Shown: piece by piece, positions 12,283-18,694 of the stretch
How the letters are laid out: every line of letters begins with the position of its first letter
Numbering within the stretch: the first letter of the stretch is position 1
Source: a virus
DNA length: 64,000 nucleotides
Virus record (IMG/VR): IMGVR_UViG_3300042870_001427
Location: 36,147-100,146 of that record
Direction: 5' to 3' (one strand)
Program-made: the position numbers and the translations under genes
The notes under the pieces: model-generated
Database searches by the model: none
Told to the model about the DNA's origin: nothing
Seen by the model: only the letters and a program-made list of their open reading frames with translations

Positions 12283-13689
12283 ATGTCAACATTTGTAGAA
12301 GCCGTTAAAAACCAAACTGCGCGCACAGAAAACGGCATGCGTGCTCGTAAGTCTACTGCAAATGCCTGTGTAGACTTGTTCTTCAAAATTGGTGCATCGC
12401 GTGGTAAGGATATTACCAAAGACTTTGTAGCAGCTTATGTCGAGGACAAAGACGTGGCGTTGCGTATTGCCCTGTGGGCTCGTGACGTGCGTGGTGGTTC
12501 TGGCGAACGTGAGTTGTTCCGTCAAATTCTTTCGTACTTGGAAAAGCACGATAAGGACGCAGCTGCAAAACTGTTGATGAAGACTCCTGAAATCGGTCGT
12601 TGGGATGACATCTTTGTTTTCTCCGACCAGGACTTGAAAGTTCAAGCTTTCAACTTGTTAGGTGACGCTCTGCGTAGCCGTAACGGGTTGGCTGCTAAAT
12701 GGACTCCTCGTCAAGGCCCTCTTGCTGCAGAAATTCGTAAGCACTTTGGTATGTCGCCAAAGTTCTATCGTAAGTCATTGGTTGAATTGACCAATGTTGT
12801 TGAGCAGCAAATGTGTGCTGGTAAGTGGGATGACATTAATCATTCTCATGTTCCTTCTCTTGCAGCTTCTCGCTACAAAAAAGCATTCACACGCCACGGC
12901 GCAAAGTTTGCTGAGTATGTGGAAAAGCTTAAGGCAGGAGATGCGGATGTTAAAGTTAACGCCGCTGCCGTGTACCCATACGATGTACTGAAAGGTATCA
13001 GCTCGTACTCTAACTCTTATGGTAAGACTGAATTGGATCACATTGTGGCTCAATGGGAAGCATTACCAAACTACGTTGGAGATGCAAGCATCCTACCTTT
13101 GGTAGACGTGTCTGGGTCTATGTCAACTCACATTGGTGGTGGTAAAACTACCGCAATGGACGTTGCAGTTTCTTTAGGTTTGTACTTGTCTGAGAAAAAC
13201 AAGGGTAAGTTCAAGGATACGTTCTTGACCTTCTCTTCAAAGCCAGAACTGTTACATCTTAAAGGTAACGTTGTACAAAAGATGCAACAAATGGTTAAGT
13301 CTAATTGGGATATGTCTACAGACTTGCACGCAGCATTGAATAAAATCCTTGCTACTGCTGTTCAAGGCAAAGTACCTCAAGAAGAATTGCCAGCAATGTT
13401 GCTGATTTTGTCAGACATGCAGTTTAACGCTTGTGTCAAGCATGATAATTCTGCGATTGAGATGATCAACCGTAAGTATGAAAGTGCTGGATACACCGCA
13501 CCTGCAATCGTGTTCTGGAACTTGAACGCCAAGGACAATGTTCCAGTTAAACATGACGCATCTGGTGTTGCGCTGGTCTCCGGATTCAGCCCAGCAGTTG
13601 TGAAATCGGTTCTGTCTTCTGACATGGATCAATTCACTCCAGAAGGTATCATGCTTAAGACCGTAATGGTCGACCGCTACGCTCTTTGA
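12283..13689 (+). CDS. Ro60-like (TROVE/DUF2828-type) RNA-binding protein with vWA domain
   Basis: A 468-residue protein; start chosen at ATG 12283 behind AAAGGAG. The N-terminal two thirds are helical repeats containing TENGMRARKST, DLFFKIGASRG and ARDVRGGSGERELFR, the pattern of DUF2828/TROVE-like phage proteins. The C-terminal vWA domain keeps the metal site: DVSGSM near residue 275, MSTDLHAAL near 345, LSDMQF near 376. Ro60 proteins form a ring that binds misfolded RNAs and Y RNAs. Here the gene directly follows five tandem E RNA elements under one promoter and is followed by a terminator and more tRNAs. I infer an RNA chaperone or quality-control role, perhaps for phage tRNAs. The family split between TROVE and DUF2828 needs a profile search. 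Confidence 0.78.
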   Translation: MSTFVEAVKNQTARTENGMRARKSTANACVDLFFKIGASRGKDITKDFVAAYVEDKDVALRIALWARDVRGGSGERELFRQILSYLEKHDKDAAAKLLMKTPEIGRWDDIFVFSDQDLKVQAFNLLGDALRSRNGLAAKWTPRQGPLAAEIRKHFGMSPKFYRKSLVELTNVVEQQMCAGKWDDINHSHVPSLAASRYKKAFTRHGAKFAEYVEKLKAGDADVKVNAAAVYPYDVLKGISSYSNSYGKTELDHIVAQWEALPNYVGDASILPLVDVSGSMSTHIGGGKTTAMDVAVSLGLYLSEKNKGKFKDTFLTFSSKPELLHLKGNVVQKMQQMVKSNWDMSTDLHAALNKILATAVQGKVPQEELPAMLLILSDMQFNACVKHDNSAIEMINRKYESAGYTAPAIVFWNLNAKDNVPVKHDASGVALVSGFSPAVVKSVLSSDMDQFTPEGIMLKTVMVDRYAL

Positions 13690-13695
13690 GCGGCT

Positions 13696-13720
13696 TGAGG
13701 ACTCCTAGAGTCCTCATTTT
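13696..13720 (+). terminator. Intrinsic terminator after the Ro-like gene
   Basis: 9-bp stem TGAGGACTC (13696-13704)/GAGTCCTCA (13708-13716) with a 3-base loop and TTTT. Confidence 0.82.
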
Positions 13721-13750
13721 GAAGCATATGGTTATCGTGTGTTTCAAAAT

Positions 13751-13840
13751 GGAAGACGGGCAGGACGGTAATGCAGCAGATTGCTAATCTGTAGATTCTA
13801 GTAATAGGGTCATAGGGTTCGACTCCCTAGTCTTCCACCA
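13751..13840 (+). tRNA. tRNA-Ser (GCU)
   Basis: Acceptor GGAAGAC/GTCTTCC, anticodon loop TTGCTAA, long variable arm, T-loop TTCGACT, encoded CCA. Confidence 0.94.
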
Positions 13841-13856
13841 TATAAGTAAAGAACAT

Positions 13857-13932
13857 TCCCTAGTAGCACAGCGGTAGTTGCACTTGACTGTTAATCAAGG
13901 TGTCCGTGGTTCGATCCCACGCTGGGGAGCCA
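13857..13932 (+). tRNA. tRNA-Asn (GUU)
   Basis: Acceptor TCCCTAG/CTGGGGA, anticodon CTTGA-CTGTTAA-TCAAG, T-arm CGTGG-TTCGATC-CCACG, discriminator G, encoded CCA. Confidence 0.93.
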
Positions 13933-13938
13933 AATTTC

Positions 13939-14012
13939 GCCCTATTAGTATAATGGTATTACACCTGTTTTGTAATCAGGTTACGGCAGTTCGATTCTGT
14001 CATGGGGCACCA
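13939..14012 (+). tRNA. tRNA-Thr (UGU)
   Basis: Acceptor GCCCTAT/ATGGGGC, anticodon loop TTTGTAA, T-loop TTCGATT, encoded CCA. Confidence 0.92.
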
Positions 14013-14016
14013 ATAT

Positions 14017-14093
14017 CGCAGAGTATGGAAGAGGTCTATCCGTCCGGTCTCATAAGCCGGGAATCGCAGGTTCGAATCCTGCCTCTGCAACCA
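14017..14093 (+). tRNA. tRNA with CAU anticodon, probable initiator tRNA-fMet
   Basis: C1 faces A72 (unpaired), the bacterial initiator hallmark, then GCAGAG/CTCTGC, A73 and CCA. Anticodon loop CTCATAA. The anticodon stem is CCGGT/GCCGG, so it has fewer loop-proximal G-C pairs than the usual initiator GGG/CCC; hence some doubt. Confidence 0.8.
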
Positions 14094-14096
14094 ACT

Positions 14097-14171
14097 GGAT
14101 GTATAGCACAGTGGTAGTGCATCTCCTTCATACGGAGCAGGTCAGTAGTTCGAATCTACTTACATCCACCA
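14097..14171 (+). tRNA. tRNA with CAU anticodon (Met, or Ile with lysidine)
   Basis: Acceptor GGATGTA/TACATCC, D-arm GCAC/GTGC, anticodon loop TTCATAC, T-loop TTCGAAT, A73, CCA. Sequence alone does not separate elongator Met from Ile2. Confidence 0.88.
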
Positions 14172-14180
14172 AGGAGTTAT

Positions 14181-14714
14181 ATGAGTAACTTTAGATTCAT
14201 TGATAGAAACGTAGACGTCAGTAAAATACTTAAACAGGTCCTAGACAATCCTAAAGATTGGCAGGCGGTCACTGCGTTTAAGAATACAGCCGGTGATAAG
14301 AACCCCTATGGCTTTTTACCTATGGTGATGGCTGTAGTCAGAAACGCAAATGACGATCCAAAGAATACAGAATTACAAATGAACACTCCTTTGTATAAAA
14401 AATATACAGAGATTAGGAAGTGGCTTCGTAACCAAGGTATCTACAATACCTCCAGGGCTGCTTTTTTTAGACTCAAGCCTGGTGATGGTGTTGGTAGACA
14501 TATAGATGATGGTACGTACTATTTGACTAGAGATAGATACCACCTTGCACTTCAAGGGACATATCTGTATACAGTAGATGATGAAGAACATCAGATCACA
14601 CCAGGAACCTTTTTCTGGTTTGACAATAAAAAATATCATTCAGCATTCAACAACGGTGATGTAGATCGACTTACATTTGTATTCGATGTCCCTCATTCAC
14701 CAAAGAATCCTTAA
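14181..14714 (+). CDS. Aspartyl/asparaginyl beta-hydroxylase-like 2OG-Fe(II) oxygenase
   Basis: A 177-residue cupin-fold oxygenase. GDGVGRHIDDGTYY (His near residue 106), RDRYHLALQGTYLY, PGTFFWFDNKKYHSAFN (His near 151) and RLTFVFDV match the Asp/Asn beta-hydroxylase family (PF05118). These enzymes hydroxylate Asp/Asn, or in phages act on unknown targets. It starts 9 bases after a tRNA with GGAG upstream. One of three 2OG oxygenase domains in the window. Confidence 0.82.
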   Translation: MSNFRFIDRNVDVSKILKQVLDNPKDWQAVTAFKNTAGDKNPYGFLPMVMAVVRNANDDPKNTELQMNTPLYKKYTEIRKWLRNQGIYNTSRAAFFRLKPGDGVGRHIDDGTYYLTRDRYHLALQGTYLYTVDDEEHQITPGTFFWFDNKKYHSAFNNGDVDRLTFVFDVPHSPKNP

Positions 14715-14733
14715 TGCCTGGTAGCTACAGAAC

Positions 14734-14807
14734 GGGTCCTTAGTTTAAAAGTAGAACACCCTCCTTACAAGTGGGATACGGCGGAGCGTTACCGTCAGGA
14801 CCTACCA
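14734..14807 (+). tRNA. tRNA-Val (UAC)
   Basis: Acceptor GGGTCCT/AGGACCT, anticodon loop CTTACAA, T-loop AGCGTTA (unusual), encoded CCA. GCCTGG (14716-14721) upstream pairs with CCAGGT (14811-14816) downstream, which is followed by another ACCA, so the gene is nested in an outer acceptor-like stem. Confidence 0.85.
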
Positions 14808-14828
14808 AAGCCAGGTACCATTACTTAC

Positions 14829-14857
14829 TTGACTTAATTATCGTAATATAGTATAAT
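14829..14857 (+). promoter_or_regulatory. Strong sigma70-type promoter
   Basis: TTGACT (14829-14834), 17-bp spacer, TATAAT (14852-14857). Drives the three small genes 14889-15959 and the tRNA after them. Confidence 0.87.
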
Positions 14858-14888
14858 CACTGTACATTAATTCTTTATGAGGTGAGTT

Positions 14889-15407
14889 GTGAAAGGTACT
14901 ACTAAAATGTTCTTGACGGGTATGGTTGTGACTATCCTGGTCATGAAACCATCGGTAGGTGTAGCTTTTGTTACTGCTATTTCTAACGGTATATCTACTG
15001 TTGCGAATGCAATGCATGAACCTACTGTACGCCATGAGCCTCCTGTTGTTGTGCAGGCTAATGATGATGAGTTTAAGGTCAAGATTATGTCTCTGTTTGA
15101 TAAACTATTCGAACGTCTAGATAAGAAAGAAGAACCTAAAGAGGAATTTATTACCTCCGGGCCACTTGCACCTGATGATACTCCTGTAGTTGTTACCCCT
15201 AGTTCTAAGGAGGTAGCATATAACCAGGCCTTGGCCGAGCAGGCTATTCTTGAGCGTCATGAACGGTATACAGGTGAAGATCCTATTGTTCGTAAACGGC
15301 TCAACCTACCTCCTAAACTTAAATCTATCGATCAGTTCGAGTATAAGGACGAGGTGAGTGCTGCAACGTTTGATAAAGAGTTTGCTGCAAAGGTGGGTAA
15401 GAAATAA
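14889..15407 (+). CDS. Membrane-anchored hypothetical protein
   Basis: A 172-residue protein starting at GTG 14889 with GAGGTGAG upstream. A single hydrophobic segment at about residues 7-35 (FLTGMVVTILVMKPSVGVAF) is followed by an acidic, probably periplasmic region with a charged stretch (FDKLFERLDKKEEPKEE) and a soluble C-terminus. Family not recognised. Its stop overlaps the next ATG (TAATG). A cell-envelope role is inferred from topology only. Confidence 0.65.
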   Translation: MKGTTKMFLTGMVVTILVMKPSVGVAFVTAISNGISTVANAMHEPTVRHEPPVVVQANDDEFKVKIMSLFDKLFERLDKKEEPKEEFITSGPLAPDDTPVVVTPSSKEVAYNQALAEQAILERHERYTGEDPIVRKRLNLPPKLKSIDQFEYKDEVSAATFDKEFAAKVGKK

Positions 15408-15739
15408 TGGATCCGTCTCTTGCAGTATCTCTAGCTGGACTGGCCTTCACATTGTTTGCCGGTCCGAGTTACGCATATAAATATCAGGAGTTAGAAGGTA
15501 GCAAGTTATGTGACTTCTCTAACATCCAGGTCTTGCAAAAGAACGATCAAAAGATCTATCTTAAGTATGATCAAACAGTCTTTGTAATGTATCAGAAGCC
15601 TACTAACAAGGGTGTTAAGAACGTTAAAAGATTTGAAACGACTAATGGCGGGGTTGTATTTTTACAGTTACCTGAAAAGGCAATGTTGCTTGATAACGTA
15701 AGAATGAAACCTATATTAAACGAATGTAAGAATATATGA
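15407..15739 (+). CDS. Exported hypothetical protein
   Basis: A 110-residue protein with a hydrophobic N-terminus (residues 5-24) and a plausible signal-peptidase site after SYA, leaving a small beta-rich domain with two cysteines (SKLCDF and NECKNI) that could form a disulfide. No lipobox, so not a lipoprotein. Coupled to the membrane protein upstream; the pair may act in the periplasm. Confidence 0.62.
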   Translation: MDPSLAVSLAGLAFTLFAGPSYAYKYQELEGSKLCDFSNIQVLQKNDQKIYLKYDQTVFVMYQKPTNKGVKNVKRFETTNGGVVFLQLPEKAMLLDNVRMKPILNECKNI

Positions 15740-15746
15740 GGTGGAT

Positions 15747-15959
15747 ATGTCAGATGGTGGTAAAGGATCAAAGCCTAGACCCATAAGCATAACTCAACAT
15801 GAATACGATACTAGGTGGGATGCTATATTTGGCCGTGATATACCAGAGGATAACACGGGTACAGATAAGAATGAGTACTCAGATGTACTAACCACTGAAG
15901 ATTGTATCATTAATATGCCAGGCACAATTGGAAGTGCCAAGATGGTTTTTAAAGAATAA
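15747..15959 (+). CDS. Small conserved phage protein (GGKGSKPRP type)
   Basis: A 70-residue protein; ATG 15747 is chosen because GAGG lies 5 bases upstream. SDGGKGSKPRPISITQHEYDTRWDAIFGRD resembles a short protein found in very many phages, with a conserved GKGS.PRP start and WDAIFG motif. Function unknown. Confidence 0.72.
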   Translation: MSDGGKGSKPRPISITQHEYDTRWDAIFGRDIPEDNTGTDKNEYSDVLTTEDCIINMPGTIGSAKMVFKE

Positions 15960-15963
15960 TAAT

Positions 15964-16037
15964 ATCTCGTTGGTGTAATGGTAGCACAAGAAACTCCAAA
16001 TCTCTTGGCGGGAGTTCGATTCTCTCACGGGATACCA
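15964..16037 (+). tRNA. tRNA-Trp (CCA), copy 2
   Basis: Acceptor ATCTCGT/ACGGGAT, anticodon loop CTCCAAA (anticodon stem has one A-C mismatch), T-loop TTCGATT, discriminator A, encoded CCA. Similar to copy 1 at 11529 in the 5' half but with A73 in place of G73. Confidence 0.85.
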
Positions 16038-16048
16038 GTAGGATAGTT

Positions 16049-16732
16049 ATGGAATATATTGATCGCTTTGACTTGTTCCCAACCCCGGTATTGAGGTATG
16101 GATTCAAGGACATTGAACTTCATCATGAAAACCTTGTCAAGTACCTTGCAAGAGACGACTTGTATTTCAAGGACAAGGAACGTAACGGCGTTCAAACAAC
16201 CGATGGTGATCTCTTTAACCACAAAGAGATGGAACCAGTATACAACTTATTTACCGAATGCTTCAATGATGCTATGGATAAGTTAGGTTACGAAAAAGAT
16301 CACGGTATTATTTCAATGTGGGCCACCAGACAAAGGGATGGCGGATTCCATCATCAGCACATTCATAAGAATACTTTTCTTGCCGCTGTACTCTATCTCT
16401 TTGACATAGACGGTACAGCCAGCGGTACCACATTTCATAATCTTAATCGTAACCTTCATCAAATTGATCCGCGTCATAAAAAAGATGCTGATCGGTTCTT
16501 CAAAGATAGTGAAAATGTTCCATTCATAAACGGTACAGTGTTGGTGTTTCCTGGATGGGCATCCCATTCAACCATTCCTTCACCAAGCCGCTATAGAATA
16601 ATGGTAGCTGCTAATATGATGCCGATTGGTCGTACGACCTCCGATCATTACGATCAGTACTACTACCATGACCCCAAGGAAAAGGGTTACCTAAATCTAG
16701 TAGATCATATCAAAGAAGGATACAGTAAGTAA
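16049..16732 (+). CDS. 2OG-Fe(II) oxygenase (TIGR02466-like)
   Basis: A 227-residue oxygenase. HHQHIHKN near residue 100, HST near 172 and RYRIMVAANM near 180 supply a plausible metal triad and 2-oxoglutarate arginine. FPTPVLRY at the N-terminus and FPGWASHSTIPSPSRYRI are typical of the putative 2OG oxygenases common in cyanophages. Substrate unknown. It lies between two tRNAs. Confidence 0.82.
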   Translation: MEYIDRFDLFPTPVLRYGFKDIELHHENLVKYLARDDLYFKDKERNGVQTTDGDLFNHKEMEPVYNLFTECFNDAMDKLGYEKDHGIISMWATRQRDGGFHHQHIHKNTFLAAVLYLFDIDGTASGTTFHNLNRNLHQIDPRHKKDADRFFKDSENVPFINGTVLVFPGWASHSTIPSPSRYRIMVAANMMPIGRTTSDHYDQYYYHDPKEKGYLNLVDHIKEGYSK

Positions 16733-16733
16733 T

Positions 16734-16809
16734 GCGGGTGTAGCTCAGTTGGTAGAGCATTACCTTGCCAAGGTAAATGTCGTCGGTTCGAACCCGATCG
16801 CCCGCTCCA
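16734..16809 (+). tRNA. tRNA-Gly (GCC)
   Basis: Acceptor GCGGGTG/CGCCCGC, D-arm GCTC/GAGC, anticodon TTACC-TTGCCAA-GGTAA, T-loop TTCGAAC, encoded CCA. It begins right after the oxygenase stop codon. Confidence 0.95.
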
Positions 16810-16830
16810 TTTTTTACCTGCTTAAATTTA

Positions 16831-16904
16831 GCTCCTATAGTTAAATGGTATAACACGTCCTTGGTAAGGACGAATTCCAAGTTCAATTCTCGGTGGGAGC
16901 ACCA
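16831..16904 (+). tRNA. tRNA-Thr (GGU)
   Basis: Acceptor GCTCCTA/TGGGAGC, anticodon loop TTGGTAA, T-loop TTCAATT, encoded CCA. Confidence 0.91.
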
Positions 16905-16905
16905 G

Positions 16906-16934
16906 TTGCATTAAATTACGGTATGAGTTATAAT
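16906..16934 (+). promoter_or_regulatory. Sigma70-type promoter inside the tRNA region
   Basis: TTGCAT (16906-16911), 17-bp spacer, TATAAT (16929-16934), directly after tRNA-Thr. The start would fall at the 5' end of the next tRNA. Confidence 0.72.
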
Positions 16935-16940
16935 CTAAGT

Positions 16941-17156
16941 ATGAAACAGGCTGGTAGCTTAATGGTAAAGCAGGGAACTCATAATTCCTTGAGTGGGGGT
17001 TCAATTCCCTCCCAGCCTACCATTGACGAGCTTAGGAAACTAGGCAAGTGGCCATTCCCTCAATGGGAGAATGGTAGTATAGTCCAATTAAAGGTTAAGA
17101 CACCTCGTGTGCCAAAGCCGGATTGGTTTAAAGAAGCAGGTGAAGCACCTTTTTGA
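16941..17156 (+). CDS. Small ORF overlapping a tRNA, doubtful start
   Basis: An in-frame reading from ATG 16941 gives 71 residues whose first 27 are antisense-free translation of the whole tRNA at 16948. Only the C-terminal part after 17022 (LRKLGKWPFPQWENGSIVQL and onward) looks protein-like. Other possible starts are ATG 16962 inside the tRNA or a non-AUG near 17022. GAGGT at its end is the ribosome binding site of the next gene. Family unknown. Confidence 0.4.
   Translation: MKQAGSLMVKQGTHNSLSGGSIPSQPTIDELRKLGKWPFPQWENGSIVQLKVKTPRVPKPDWFKEAGEAPF
16948..17022 (+). tRNA. tRNA with CAU anticodon (Met or Ile2)
   Basis: Acceptor AGGCTGG/CCAGCCT, anticodon GGGAA-CTCATAA-TTCCT, T-loop TTCAATT, encoded CCA. 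Third CAU tRNA of the window, so at least one is likely to be the lysidine-modified Ile isoacceptor; which one is not visible. Confidence 0.88.
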
Positions 17157-17163
17157 GGTCAAT

Positions 17164-17643
17164 ATGAAGAATCTAGATTTAGAAGAAGTAAAGGCATACA
17201 TTCAAGCCCAGAGCCCAGAAACCAAGATATACATTGGTGCTGACTCCGAACGTTATCAAAAAATAGTTAACGGTCGTAATGAATGGTTTGCCGATTACAT
17301 TCTTGTAGTTGTAGTTCATATTGACGGTTGCCATGGATGTAAGATCTTTGGTGAAGTTCAAACTGAACGTGACTTCGATAGAAAAGCAAGCCGTCCATCA
17401 ACTCGTCTTATGACTGAGGTATACAAAGTTGCAGAACTGTACCTTAGAATGGAAGAGGTGTTGGATGGTAGAGATGTTGAAGTTCACCTGGACATTAACC
17501 CTAATGAAATGTACAACAGCAGCATTGTGGTGCAGCAAGCTATTGGATACATCAAGGGTGTGTGTAGTGTAACTCCAAAAGTCAAACCTCAGGCTTTTGC
17601 AGCTTCGTATGCAGCTGATAGATTTAAATCAGTGATGAATTAA
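17164..17643 (+). CDS. RNase H-like nuclease of the YkuK/DUF458 type
   Basis: A 159-residue protein; ATG 17164 is preceded by GAGGTC. KIYIGADSERYQ starts the RNase H-like fold with its first acidic residue, RLMTEVYKVAELYL follows, VEVHLDINPNE gives a second acidic strand and GYIKGVCSVTPKVKPQAFAASYAADRF is the family's conserved C-terminus. The family is predicted to be RNase H-like but its function is unknown. In this RNA-rich setting an RNA-processing role is worth considering. Confidence 0.78.
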   Translation: MKNLDLEEVKAYIQAQSPETKIYIGADSERYQKIVNGRNEWFADYILVVVVHIDGCHGCKIFGEVQTERDFDRKASRPSTRLMTEVYKVAELYLRMEEVLDGRDVEVHLDINPNEMYNSSIVVQQAIGYIKGVCSVTPKVKPQAFAASYAADRFKSVMN

Positions 17644-17651
17644 CATCTGTT

Positions 17652-17734
17652 GCGGGTGTGGTGGAAAGGTAGACACAGGAGACTTAAAATCTCCCGCCTA
17701 GAGCGTGCCGGTTCGAATCCGGCCACCCGTACCA
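17652..17734 (+). tRNA. tRNA-Leu (UAA), normal variable arm
   Basis: Acceptor GCGGGTG/CACCCGT, anticodon GGAGA-CTTAAAA-TCTCC, variable arm CGC/GCG, T-loop TTCGAAT, encoded CCA. Last tRNA of the island. Confidence 0.94.
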
Positions 17735-17774
17735 ATAAATAGTGGTATACTTTGAAATCTCAAAGGAGATACCA
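17734..17774 (+). promoter_or_regulatory. Late promoter with SD-bearing leader hairpin
   Basis: AATAAATA (17734-17741) is close to the T4 late promoter TATAAATA. Directly after it TGGTAT (17743-17748) pairs with ATACCA (17769-17774), which includes the A of the start codon, enclosing AAGGAG. The same arrangement precedes the gene at 19687. Confidence 0.55.
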
Positions 17775-18013
17775 TGAAGCTTACTGCATCCGAACGCAAC
17801 CATCTCAACGAGATGATTGAAACCCAAACGTTCTACGGAATCCCGCTGGAACAGGTTACCCAGGAAATACTGGAAGAAATCGACCACACCGAGGCACGTA
17901 CCCTTTACATCGTCGCCTGCATGCTTGGATGGGATATGAGGGACAAGGAATCCCTGGATCACTTTCCCTACGAGGCAGAAGAATACCTCAAGAAATTCCA
18001 ACTAATTCAGTAA
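17774..18013 (+). CDS. Small acidic hypothetical protein
   Basis: A 79-residue helical, acidic protein (ASERNHLNEMIETQ, then DHFPYEAEEYLKKF). Strong AAGGAG before the ATG, within a hairpin leader next to a late-promoter-like site. No family recognised. A virion or late regulatory role is possible because of the promoter. Confidence 0.65.
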   Translation: MKLTASERNHLNEMIETQTFYGIPLEQVTQEILEEIDHTEARTLYIVACMLGWDMRDKESLDHFPYEAEEYLKKFQLIQ

Positions 18014-18037
18014 TAAAAAATAGTTACTTTTCGTAAG

Positions 18038-18066
18038 TTGCCTTAATTTCGTAATGTCGTTATAAT
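18038..18066 (+). promoter_or_regulatory. Sigma70-type promoter
   Basis: TTGCCT (18038-18043), 17-bp spacer, TATAAT (18061-18066). Drives the genes at 18112 and 18447. Confidence 0.8.
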
Positions 18067-18111
18067 CATAGTGTGGACTCTGAAACCCACAAACTTTAGA
18101 AAGACTTTATT

Positions 18112-18450
18112 ATGAATAAACTTGAAACTGCAATTGAGATCGTTAAGGCCGGTAATGGTGATAAGAAACTTCTGCTGGCTAATATCCAGAACGCTTTGGG
18201 CGTGACTCGTGCTAACGCATCTGTCTATCTCTTCAAAGCTAATAAGGTAATTGAGACTGGTGAGCCTGTAGAGGTGAAAGAAACTAAGGTGAAGGCTGTT
18301 AAGGTCGAGCCTACTGTTGAGTTCGAGGTATCTGAAGAAGATCAACTTGCCTACCATGAATCTATGGCCGAACGCTCTGCCTCTGGCCTCTCCGTTATGT
18401 CTATCCAGGAATGGAAAGAGATGACTGAGAATCTTAAGGCCTTTGCATGA
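18112..18450 (+). CDS. Hypothetical early protein with HTH-like N-terminal module
   Basis: A 112-residue protein. Residues 3-48 (LETAIEIVKAGNGDKKLLLANIQNALGVTRANASVYL in part) read as an HTH-like helical module resembling the C-terminus of the protein at 8290. A charged, repetitive linker (VKETKVKAVKVEPTVE) follows, then a helical tail ending EMTENLKAFA. Its end overlaps the next start (ATGA). Possible DNA-binding early regulator. Confidence 0.62.
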   Translation: MNKLETAIEIVKAGNGDKKLLLANIQNALGVTRANASVYLFKANKVIETGEPVEVKETKVKAVKVEPTVEFEVSEEDQLAYHESMAERSASGLSVMSIQEWKEMTENLKAFA

Positions 18451-18638
18451 GATTCCGCTCCAAGAAAATGATGGAGTATGAGCATCACTTCGAACAAGAG
18501 GAGATGCTCAAGTACGCCAGCAACCTGATCTATGAATCTAATATGGATCGGGACCAGGTTACTGCTAACTTTGCCGAGGCATACGGTGAAGAAAATCTCT
18601 ACCTTATCGATGAGATTCTAGATGAAGAATTCAGTTGA
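18447..18638 (+). CDS. Small hypothetical protein
   Basis: A 63-residue helical protein rich in Glu and aromatic residues (MMEYEHHFEQEEMLKYASNL). Translationally coupled to the upstream gene by ATGA. The -35 of the next promoter overlaps its stop codon. Function unknown. Confidence 0.62.
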   Translation: MRFRSKKMMEYEHHFEQEEMLKYASNLIYESNMDRDQVTANFAEAYGEENLYLIDEILDEEFS

Positions 18639-18663
18639 TTTATTTTCGTGACTAATCTATAAT
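18635..18663 (+). promoter_or_regulatory. Sigma70-type promoter
   Basis: TTGATT (18635-18640), 17-bp spacer, TATAAT (18658-18663), upstream of the DUF932 gene. Confidence 0.82.
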
Positions 18664-18694
18664 AGATATATCTTAACTTAAATTGGAGTAACAA

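Noticed and set aside
14889-15739. Overlapping membrane and secreted genes as an inner/outer spanin pair
   Set aside because: The second protein has a conventional signal peptide but no lipobox cysteine, and neither sits next to the hydrolase/holin genes.
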